NCBI RefSeq assembly: GCF_032118995.1
Contig: NC_092669.1
Span: 1 to 64,000 of the forward strand
Origin: Asterias amurensis
Taxonomy: Eukaryota; Echinodermata; Asteroidea; Forcipulatida; Asteriidae
Length of the DNA: 64,000 bases
Direction: 5' to 3'
Made by a program: the position numbers and the translations under genes. Every line of letters starts with the position of its first letter. The stretch's first letter is position 1. The notes beneath the pieces were generated by a model. The model saw only the letters and a program-made list of their open reading frames with translations, was not told the origin of the DNA and did not search any database. Of this stretch, positions 12,775 through 23,250 are shown piece after piece.

Positions 12775-14279
12775 TTACCAAGGGTTACCGGGGCATAGTC
12801 TACTCATGTCATAATCAACAGGTGTCTCATAAGAAGCGGCTTGGTCTCTTCCACTATGAACTATTTCCATAAAACGAGAATTGCTACTCCCTCCAGCAGA
12901 GCTACTGTTTGTGGCTTCATTTTCAACTGTAGATAGTGTGGGTTCTGAAAAAAAAAAATATGAAGAAGAATTGTATTTCACAGATCAATTGTTTTTTTTT
13001 TTTGGGGGGGGGGGGGGGCTAATCATCCTTTAATACTCGCAGCTAAGAGCTGAATTGCGAAGGACGCGGCTAAAACGTGTTCGAGAAGCTGGCATGCAAG
13101 GGCGCGTCAACCCAGTATGACCACGGAGCACAGCCAAAGATCGAAAGTGTTTGATTTTTTTTCCGAGGGAGGAAAACCGGATGGTCTGGAAACCCTTTGC
13201 GGCACAGCAGAGAACCAACACACAACTCAACTCACATATTATGCCCCGACCAGGAATCGAACTGGGGTCACCTTGGTGAGAGGCGATGTTTACACACAGG
13301 CCAACCATGCCACCAATGACGCGCTCCTCAAAGTAATATTATGTGGGTTATTTCTGAATACTGGCGGCACTTGGGGAGAAGACACACAGTGTTACATTTC
13401 ATTGTTATAGATAACCTCAAGTGAACTGGCGGGTTTTTTTTTAAGTTGTTTTTTTTTTGCAAACAATCGACTAGGGAGAAGAGTGCAAACAGTCATTAGT
13501 TTCTCAACCATTAATTGTTGAACACATTTCAAAGTTTAGACTTACCTTGGAAACATCCATCAGAGCTAGGATGGAGCCATGATGGAGCCACAATATGTCG
13601 AGGTTGATATCCTATCATGTCATTATAACTTGAATTAAACCGTAGGTAAGTATGCCGGTGTATATCCTCCAGGGAGTCATTGGGTCTGAAGTTCATGTAA
13701 CAGCCGTCTAATTGTCCGTGAGGTAAATAGCCCGGATGTTGACCTGGAGCTGGAAGCTCATATCTTTTGGTTGTATAGACAGAGTACTCGGGACCTTCTT
13801 CTGAAGCTAAGGTGCACTTGGGATATGTAACAGGGAAGTGATGATGATATTGTTGTCTGCTATTGTAGGATTGGTCTACCAGAGTGGAATGAAGAGGGTA
13901 ATTCCCATAAACAGATGGGTATCCAATTGGTGGCTCATTGTCATTGTATGGCATGTTGCTGTTCACTGGCTGCAGGTTCTTCTTCTGACAAAAAGGCCGA
14001 AATGTACAGCTGTTGACCTGATCTCGTGTGTTAGCTTGGTATGATTCACCGTACTGTTCAAGTAGTGATGCATTATTGACATCATGCTGTGTGTTAATGT
14101 TGATGTCCTCGGTGAACTTGGTTTGAGTGTCTCCAATGAGCGTAGATGGGTCCGTTTTAGAAGGACTTGTTTCTGGAGTAAATAACAAAATACACATCCA
14201 ATACAGTGATTTAGAACTCGGGCCTGTTTTTGTAGAAAATAAACAACAAAACACCAATTGCATTGTTCCATTCCATGTT

Positions 14280-14315
<36 letters not shown>

Positions 14316-17300
14316 ATATTAATACACTTCTCTCTCTCCTGAAGTATTAAGTAACTTACCAGTTTTAGTAGAAAGTTTCCTGCGTTTGTTTTTTGCACCA
14401 TTTGCTGAGGCATTAGAAGGTCTCTGTATAGAAGATCTGATCGTTGATTTGGTACTGATTTCCTCTGTAAATATAATGGCATTATGGGTTGAACAAAGAA
14501 CAATTGACTAGAGATGGATTTAAACCACTGACCACTTGTTTAACGTGTTATAATGTAATATAGGCATAACAACCCCAGTATAACAACCAGTCGGGTTGAT
14601 TATAACATAATGTCTGAACATAAATACTCGTTCATCAGTATTAAATTGAGACCCAAGTTAAAATTGTGGCTCTTTACATACCTGTTTGTTTCATGTTCCT
14701 TTGTACCACATTCACCATACTCTCGTGGGTTTGTTTGTCATGTTGACTTTCTATCACCAAAAACGTATACTCGGTGAGCATCATGTGGACAACGTGGAGT
14801 GATCCTTTATAACATAAAATAAAATCGTAATAATTGCAACGATTATTGGATTTAAAAGTGCAGTGTAACTGAGTAGCAATCTACGGGTAAACTGCAATAA
14901 ATAAACATGGACTAGTTACCGAAACTAACAGCACTTTTCAGAGTCAAATCTCTGACAATCTTCGAAGTGAAGAAAGTCCATTTCAGCATAAAGGAAGCAG
15001 AACGGTCAGAATACTCGGATAGTTTATCATCCTAGAAAGAAGGAAGACACAAGTTGAAGATGTCACTAATAAAAATAACAACAACATGAAAACACATGTG
15101 TGGCAAGGAATAATGACAATTACTAGCCACACTGACTGGTGTGGCAGGGAAAGTTTTTATAGCACTTTCACACAAAGTAATAAGGAACTTATGGGTGCAT
15201 TTTGCAAACAATTTGCAAACAAACTACACAAAATACCCTGGAGTGGTAAATGTTAAACTTTTTACTTTGATGCCATCATGTAGAACTTGGTGAAATAACA
15301 TATTTGTGGTAATTTTCATGCTCAAGAACTTTGGAAAAAAGACGAGGGGCCACGTACCTCCACCAAAGAATAATCTGCAGTTGATTTGTATGTAATTTTC
15401 ATCCTCATTTTATGACTTACCTTCAATACGAATCTGTCAATAAGACTATCAATCCACTCAACAAATGCTTCCAACGGAGCTTGCTTTGACAGAAGACTTT
15501 CAAACTCTCGCAGCACTAAAGAAAATAAAAATTTAAATAGGTATGGTAAAAATGGGCAATAACCAAAGTATGGTGGCCATGAAGGGACATCACATATACG
15601 TATTGACCGTGGTACATTTCACAACATCGTATACAGATGCGCACATTATATTGCGACTCACAGCAACCATAAAAAAAGACTGTTTACGTAAAAACAAAAA
15701 ACAAAAAAAATATTGTAAACCTTACATTCATGGAAACCGTCAGGAGATGGAAATCAACATACATACCTGCTTCAGCGATATTGTTCACTGATTGGCTGAT
15801 ATCTTTGTAGCTGAAGTTTTCGCTCAAGTTCAGTTCAGCGAGATCTCGTGTCATTTGATTGACTGCTTCGTGATTTAACAACACACCTCTAGCTGTCTGT
15901 TTTCAAAGATATATCAGAAGCATGTCGTTTTAGTTTCATTTTAACAATGTTCTTAATACTGTTTGTGAATGACTTTTTGCTCAAAATGAGACCTACTATA
16001 TTCGGTCATAAAAAAACTAACCTGTGCTAAATGAACAAATGAAACTTGTCTGCGCAAACTTCTTACAAATGACGACAACACTGCAATTCAAGAAAACAAA
16101 TACGTTAATTCAAGTCTATACTACATTTTGTGTTTACTTCTCGATTGAAATTACGACTGGGATACCTCAAAGTTGACATGCTACTTGAGTTGACAGAATG
16201 TAATTCAATCACGGAATGTGGCTTTTACTTACAGAATACTGATTTATTCTTACCTTTCATTTTCCGTAGTCGAAGTTTTTTGCTCATTTGATCCAAAGAG
16301 CTGTCTAGCCAAACGGGGAATTTCTTAGCAAATGTTAAGATATCTATACGCAATCCCTCTGGTATATCCTGAATCTTTGATGGTATTAACACATCTATAA
16401 GAACCTGCAATCAAATTATTATTGTTTCAATATCACGTCTTAACAAATTACTGTTTACCAACTATACATTCTTTTTGTGTATTCACTTTCAACGAACTAA
16501 CTGAGTCACAATAGTGTGCTTAAAAACTTACTATTGCTGTGTCCGAATTAGCCTTGATTGTCATGGGACAGTGTGTTATAGGGTAGGATGCCAATAGCAA
16601 CACCCTTAACAACACCATCCATTTCTTTCAGAAGTTAACACACAAAAAAAAACGTTCTCACTTGCAGTTTTACCACTTTTATATTGCATTCCATAAAGCT
16701 GAGTAACGTCAGTTTATAAAAATAAAAATACGCATTTACTTACTTTATACAAAACAGAATCACATAAAGCAATGACGTCAATAATGACGTCACATGACAG
16801 TAGTGGCTGCATATGTTTCGGCATTCCTTGCCAGAAGTGAAGTAAGAAGTTCTGGATCTGGAATGGAATAATAAATTGCACATTCAAAGGACATACTGAT
16901 AATGACATAAAACCTTAATATTTCAGAAAAGTTTGGGTTTTTTCTTGTTAAATTTACCTCTTCAAAGTTTGAAGACACAACGGTGTCTAAAATACGCTGG
17001 CAATGGGTTTGGTACATCAGTAGAAATGTTTCCACCTAAATAAGAAAAACCAACAACTGTTATGTCAAACTTGTCAATAATGGGACAGAGAAAATGGTGG
17101 TTGACTTTGGTTATCGAGATGATATTATGCACAATATGTTTGCGAATTCCGTAAATCGAGGACTTATCTTGGTGATCCCATTATTTCGAATTGTTTAGCG
17201 ACGTTCCCATTGGTTTTGTACTCGGAAAGCAAGTCCTCGCTCTGTCAAACACCCGGATCCGGTCCCTTTTGTTAAAGTCTTCGGTTCCCAAAGAGTAGAA

Positions 17301-19086
17301 ACGCTCAATTTGCATCACACAAACAAACGCACACCCACAGTTACACACCCGTAATTACCTTTTCGGAGCTGTTTTCCTCTTCTACTATCAAATTTCCGGC
17401 CTTCAGAAAATCAGGAAGTAGGGTTCCAGACTTGGAGCTCAGAGAAAATTTACGAGCCGCACCCTTTAACAAGAAAAACCGATTGGCGTGTTGTTGGTAT
17501 CCATAAACGTGATGTCAAAATATTAGAGATGAAAGATATTGTAAAACAGCCTAACCAGCACATTCTCCAAGCCAACAATACATTTCTCGTTTATTGTCGA
17601 AGATGACTTTCCATTATTACTTTCCAGTTCTCGTATTGAACATCTCCCTTAAATGTTTGTTTATTTTGCCTTAGCATCCGTCTCAACTTTGCCGCCTAAG
17701 AATGAATGGTTGGTCATAAAAACTTACCTCAGTCTTAACTTTTGTTTCTGAAAATCTGTGTCGAATAAAGAAAAATAACAAGTTTAACTATAATGGTGGA
17801 TTTATTATAGATACTGGTTTGTTATAATTCACTCTTTACTTGATCGGTTCTTCTCTTTATATGAAATGTTTCTTACCTTGTGAGTCCCTTTCCAGAATAC
17901 ACTGAATGGTAGTAGATAGATGTTTTCTTTATTCCGATGCCATAATAATGGTACCTTTCGAATTAAAAGAAAGAACATCTTGCTAAAACGTCTTGCAGCA
18001 ACAACTAACAATGATGCTCCTTGATGTACTGAGTATACAGTGCTTCATACATCGGTGTATATGGGTAAAAACCAAAAATTAATATTCTTTATCCCCGATG
18101 CAAATTTAACATCTATTAAATGATGCTCCTTGTTTTTGTTTACAATAATTGGTATTTTTAATCATCCTGATAGCAGGAAACACAATTATGTTTAAATTGA
18201 GACTTACTTCGATTGGCCTCGTGTTCCAAGTCGTCGTGTAGTCAGCTTCGGAAACATCTGGCGAATGATCTGACGGGAAAAATTGATAACAACATTTATT
18301 TTCCACGAATTAATAATTAACTCTTGTTTTTACTTTTGCTATTCCACATAACAAAGCGAAGTCAGACTCCAAGTTTGTATAAAGTTTAGAGTAACAATTC
18401 CATATACCTTTCCGAATGTGGCTGCCCCAGCTGGAGTAAACAACCTCTTTTTGCACAAGTCTAGATAATGCGTGTATAATACACATCTTGGAAGACATAC
18501 ACCCTCTGCCCTCTCGTAGTTCTCGTTCAACCTGTAGTTTTCGCAAAACACGAAACAAAATCAATTATTGTGTCCTTTACGTCTGCGTAGACAATTTTAA
18601 ATGCAACCTCTGAAAAAACTACACTCGACATGTTGGTTAAAATATTCAAAGACCAGTATTCTTACTTTGTGTATCGACAACAATGCATACGACAAACCTG
18701 GGAAAATGTTGGCTTAATTGGTCATCGAAGTTGCATGAAAATAATGAAAGAGAAACACCCATGTTGCACAAGTTTCAGATGCAGGAGAAAGCTTCAGGCC
18801 TAAAGTCTTTCTCTTTAGTGAGGAATTACCTCTTTCTCGGTAGAGAAAAACATTTTTTGGTCGAATAAATAATAATAATATTAATAATAATAATAATGAT
18901 AACACAAAACGTGTCCAGTGCCTTTAAGTTTGATCAGCTATTTTATTCTAAATTGATACATAAACAACTAAGTGAATTGTGATACCATTTGAGTGTGTCT
19001 TGGAGTTGGGTCTGTCCAGTCTGGGTTTGTTCACCATCATTATCAATATGTCCCGTCTGGTGTCCATCTTCTTCATTGCTTGGCAT
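12775..19086 (-). CDS. rfx6: RFX6-like winged-helix transcription factor
   Basis: There are seventeen coding exons on the minus strand, in transcript order: 19086-18986, 18531-18408, 18269-18208, 17954-17877, 17755-17728 (28 nt), 17463-17359, 17035-16958, 16857-16744, 16404-16254, 16080-16022, 15896-15767, 15515-15421, 15031-14920, 14804-14682, 14464-14360, 14172-13546 and 12944-12775. The sum is 2,262 nt, or 753 aa. The RFX DNA-binding domain spans about residues 30-105 ([38 protein letters not shown]). The extended dimerisation region follows (about 167-445), with [19 protein letters not shown] and SFVHLAQTAR. These phrases favour RFX6 over RFX4. A basic KNKRRK stretch near residue 480 precedes a long Tyr/Pro-rich tail. 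The ATG at 19086 has A at -3 and an in-frame TGA at 19110-19108. Reading through the donor at 13545-13544 would give a shorter tail ending KSKL. Vertebrate RFX6 acts in the nucleus in endocrine and gut development; the role here is inferred. Confidence 0.93.
13019..13316 (-). mobile_element. tRNA-derived SINE in the last RFX6-like intron
   Basis: Read on the minus strand, the element begins near 13316 with a tRNA-like head. Its B-box-like string AGTTCGATTCCTG lies at 13251-13263 and an A-box-like TGGCCTGTGTG lies upstream. A roughly 200-bp body follows, and the element ends in a C run and then an A run (15 G and 12 T on the plus strand, 12992-13018). This layout of pol III promoter boxes and an A-rich 3' tail is that of a SINE. 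It sits in the intron between the last two RFX6-like exons, in the same orientation as the gene. Confidence 0.7.
14284..14312. repeat. (CT)n microsatellite
   Basis: About 14 CT units lie in the RFX6-like intron between exons 14464-14360 and 14172-13546, on the exon 16 acceptor side. A second short CT run follows at about 14330-14338. Confidence 0.9.
18634..18928. mobile_element. Diverged MITE copy C in RFX6-like intron 1
   Basis: It shares blocks with the elements at 11344-11643 and 61303-61684: caaagaccagt near the left end, ttggtcatcgaagttgc, ataatgaaagaga and gtgtccagtgccttta at the right end. The centre differs, with a ctttctctttagtgagg-type hairpin, and an (AAT)n stretch at about 18866-18898 has grown inside it. 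It makes up most of the 454-bp first intron. Confidence 0.6.
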
Positions 19087-22000
19087 TTTAGCTGATGTTT
19101 GGAGAGATCAGCACTATGACCAGCTCCTCTACAACTGGCAAATAAAAGCAACATTTATATTTAGTTACCCTGATAATCATTTCCCCTAAATTTACTCGTA
19201 CATAAGGAAGCAAACCCGTGAAAAAATGCTTTCAGTTATCCTTGTGGTGTAGCTGAAAATGGGAAACGCACGATAATGTTATGACGTCTGTAGAGGTGTT
19301 TTTAAAAGCTGTTCATTGGACGCCATTGGTCAGCTTTAATAAGATTTTGACTTTCTTCATCTGAAACAATAATTAAAGTTGTTTTTCAACTGATTATACT
19401 ATATGCATTTATTATAATTATACCTTCAAAATGGTATTGAACACTGTTCATAACAGGAATGACTAACTGCTGCAGTAACAACTCTCGATATCATAGTGTG
19501 CCGGCAATGTTTTTGCCAGGCAATTTTGCTAAAACATTGTTATATTCTACAAACGATCAACCAATATTACACGTACCTTGCAAATACTGAGCAGCTTTGT
19601 GGAGGTCTTGATATCATGCAATGTAACGAATGTTCGGTTTTGACGAATGGTAGTGATCAAGCCTCAATAATGAGCACTATGCGGACAGGTTGACTCGTTG
19701 GCCGTCTTATAAATTCAGGCGTGTTTAGAGTATGTGTTCGTTCAATTCTTTAAGAACCAATATTGTGCTACACTTTCCATGTATAGTAATCAGATTAAAT
19801 GGCAGAACATTTTTCAAATACATCAAGCCCGTAGACGCCTAAATGGTCCGATAATTAATCCCCTGAGCAAACTCTCAAATATTGACGAACAAAACCAGGG
19901 TGTTTCGCTTAAACGAATTACGAGAAGAGTGATGACTCTCTTTATATTGCTTTAAATAGTGATTCCATTCCAAGGTATAACATATTAAAACAATTCTAGC
20001 CCATGGTAATGAAAAATACATCCATGACAAACTGATATCCTTTATTTCAAATCAACTTATGGTCGGGACTGAGATTGGTTTTCAAAAATTCATGATAATG
20101 CGTATTAATTCATGAAGACCAGTTTGACTTTTGTACCACTACTCCAGCCCTAGTGACACTAGCGTCACTAATCCCCCAAACCATTCGTCGCCTTCACTAA
20201 TGTCAACATCGGCCCACAATCAAAAGTGCAAACAAGCCTACTCCCAGCTCAATGTTAGTGACGTCACAAGATAATTGTGCCATTTTTACATTGAGTCAGT
20301 TTATTAAATAATTACTTTAGTTGTTTTCGATTACGGATTTACATGTATACAGTTGTGTACTAAACACGTTCAAGTCTTAGGTACAATAAAACCGCTGTTG
20401 TATTTTGTTCACCGAATATTTTCCTCAACACTAATAATGTATTGCAGTATATGAACCAGCTCCACAGAGCTGAATTTCTTCGTGGCTGGTTATGACCATG
20501 GTAGTTTTTAAAATGTAGTGAACAGCACTGTTCGGGACGGGTCTCATGTTTAAAATCGACAGATTAAAATATTCTGCTCGGATACAAAATAATAATATGA
20601 TGATCATGAAACGCAAGCCACAGTGAAAATTAAAATTAGAGCGAAGGCCTGTGACCGCATTATAGAGCATTAAGTTACGACAATATTGATCAAGTTGCTA
20701 ATCAAACAAACCAAGAATTACTCTCGCTTTGTCAATGGATCTTGGATTCCTTTGAAGATTTGGGTCTCCCGCAAGTGAAGATTTGATTCTGATCAACTGG
20801 ATGAAAATGGGCTACTATAGGCAGTGACAACACCTATAGTGTCCTAAAGGCGCTGGGATGGGCTTGCCATGGAGCAATATTGCTATGTTGGTTTGGTAAC
20901 CATACCCTTTGACCTTTTCAACACAGGTCACCTCTTCCTGATTATGCATGCATGCTTCGAGTATCAATCAAAATGTTCTTTTTAGATCTAAGTAGCCTCC
21001 TGAATTTTGCAATCTACTCGCCGTGGCAGATTAATCTATTGCAAAACTTTAAACTGTTTCATTTTTTCATTATACTGAAAATATTAATCGATTGCTTCTT
21101 GCACCTTATTTTTGAATATATTATTGCCCGAAAATAATTATGTTTGGTTTGGTTTTCAAGAGTTAGTATGTGAGCATCCCATAACAATCAATGATTTGTG
21201 AGTTTAATTATTGTGGTGCACCCATTGATCTCAACAACTACAACACAGATAATGCATACACCCCTAACCAAACAATTATTTTGCACTTGTTCCTATCTGC
21301 TGCCCTCATCGTACAACAGATACGGTATCCAAATATCTCGCTTGAGGGCGCCCCTAAACGTGAGACTTATGATTATTTTTGGTCGGTGCTCTATCTTGGA
21401 GAAGCGTGAGTGGTTTGCAAATTAAATCCATTAAAATCATCTATTTATGAACAACATCCAGTCTCGAAATTCAAGGAATGGCCTTTTGAATATCTTAATT
21501 GTAACTCACTGCGACAGTTTCTTCCCGTATTGTATTCCTTTTTGGTAGATGTCCATTGTGCAACTTAAACAATTTGTCGCTTGTACCACGAATTGACCTA
21601 TATCTCGTCCACAGTAAAAACGTGTTGGTGTGAAAATCAAATCTTTTTCGTCGTTTATGTGAAATAAGTGTAATTACCAAACTATCGTTACTTATTACTA
21701 TTAGTTCATGAAACTTGCTGTAAATGTTGTCACTTTGCGTGTTTTAATATATTGTAAAAAAAAAACGAAATCAGAAATGTGCGATTTGTGTCAGTTTGTA
21801 GTGCCAGTGCAGTGGTCGGACTCGGACAATCATGACAATGAAGACCGAAGGAATACAATTACAAGTGACGACAAGTATTCAAAATGACATGACAAGTGTA
21901 GCTAGCATTAAAACAATAATGTGGTTGACCTATTGGATGTACTGGTGTCTACTACTACTAGCTACGCTGGTACTCGGCAAACTGCAAAGTCCTATCATAT

Positions 22001-22221
22001 CTCTATCCTTCTGCTTAAATTTCACATTTTCAATTCCTTATTTATGAATTCAATAAATTAGGACTGAACAAAATAATTTACTCTACAAAAGACATATACC
22101 TTTTTTATTTTGGGTAAAAAAAAAGTGACACCTTAATTCTTATAAATTCTGAGATTTGATGTTCAATTCAATGTATATAAATAAATCAGTTTAGCTTTAG
22201 CCTTAGGGGTTAGTAGAACAC
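19087..22221. other. Intergenic: RFX6-like upstream region
   Basis: About 3.1 kb separates the RFX6-like start codon from a palindromic transposon upstream of the SNRPA-like gene. I see no coding segment with recognisable domains. It presumably holds the RFX6-like promoter and 5' UTR, but there is no clear TATA box or initiator I would defend. The short reading frames here are unremarkable in composition and lack paired splice sites. Confidence 0.5.
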
Positions 22222-22611
22222 TTAAAGGAACACGTTGCCTTGGATCGGACGAGTTGGTCAAAACAAAAGCGTTTGTAACCGTTTTTTATATAATGCATAT
22301 GGTTGGGAAGATGTTTTAAAAGTAGAATACAATGATCCACACAAGTTTGCCTCGAAATTGCGTGGTTTTCCTTCTACTGTGCGAACTAACACGGTCGGCC
22401 ATTTATGGGAGTCAAAATTTTGACTCCCATAAATGGCCGACGTGTTAGTCGACGAGGTAAAAGGAAAACCACGCAATTTCGAGGCATGTTTGTGTGGATC
22501 ATTGTATTCTACTTTTGCAACATCTTCCTACCCATATGCATTTTATAAAAAACTGTTACAAACGCTTTTCAAAGACCAACTCGACCGATCCAAGGCAACG
22601 TGTTCCTTTAA
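22222..22611. mobile_element. 390-bp full-length palindromic MITE
   Basis: Nearly the whole element is one inverted repeat. The left end aaaggaacacgttgcc is mirrored by ggcaacgtgttccttt at the right, and the arms meet at a perfect centre (gagtcaaaattttgactc, about 22411-22428). Both ends are flanked by TTAA (22222-22225 and 22608-22611), consistent with a TTAA target duplication as in piggyBac-type elements, although TTAA could also be part of the terminal repeat. Arm differences are scattered point changes and small indels. It has no coding capacity. Confidence 0.85.
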
Positions 22612-23250
22612 TAAAACATCGGAAAAATACTGCATAGACAGAAGAGAAATAGCAACAACATTCTTAATAGTGAAACCACAGGGAGGTTGTTTGTGTAACG
22701 GATAGATTGAATTGATTGGGCTTCAATCGGGTAGTTGCTTCACATTCATTTGCATTTGGTTTAAAATAAATTTTTACCTTGAATTAACACCTTCGTCCAT
22801 TGTTATCATGGAAATGGTTGACAATTAACATAGTTAAAAAAAAATTGAATTTAGACGAACTAGTTTTACTCTAGCTCTCAATAAATTACATCACCAAAAA
22901 GTTATGACGTCTACATAACCTTAGTCTTGTTCGTGTTGCTGCAGTGCGCTGTTTTACTCCGCACTGCTTTCTGTGGATTTGTGTTTCACCCTGGTTACCG
23001 TGCTCTGTGAGCCATGAATCTACCATGACTGAAAACATCTCTTGAGCGTCACCAAACGTAATTGTGTGACTTATTTTGCTCTCCACAAATGAGCTTGTAT
23101 ATTATAGTAAGTGGAATGGGGAATCTCTGCATGAATAATGTGGTTTTCTGTTTTGAAAATCCTTTCACTTTCGGCAGGTACTTGTGTATTTCGCTAACTC
23201 CAGTTTGTATTTATTTATTTTTCAGAGAAATTGTGAGAATCAGATTCAAA
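22612..23250 (+). other. Upstream region and 5' UTR of the SNRPA-like gene
   Basis: There is no confident coding exon. A pyrimidine-rich tract ending in CAG at 23223-23225 (tatttatttttcag) looks like a splice acceptor, so the first SNRPA-like coding exon probably starts at 23226 with a 25-base untranslated leader and has a non-coding exon further upstream. The likely promoter area is around 22,900-23,100. Confidence 0.45.

Noticed and set aside
13251-13316. A tRNA gene on the minus strand
   Set aside because: The B box and part of the arms are present, but an acceptor stem cannot be closed and a SINE body follows.
12775-19086. Naming the RFX gene RFX4 instead of RFX6
   Set aside because: RFX4 is similar, but [15 protein letters not shown] and [11 protein letters not shown] agree better with RFX6; a tree would settle it.
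20875-20915. An X-box for RFX autoregulation (ttgccatggagcaa, ggtaacc)
   Set aside because: The half-site spacing is wrong for a standard X-box, and such half-sites are common.
22886-23086. A 66-codon minus-strand frame that could be a divergent first exon
   Set aside because: No partner exon or domain was found, and it overlaps the likely SNRPA-like promoter.
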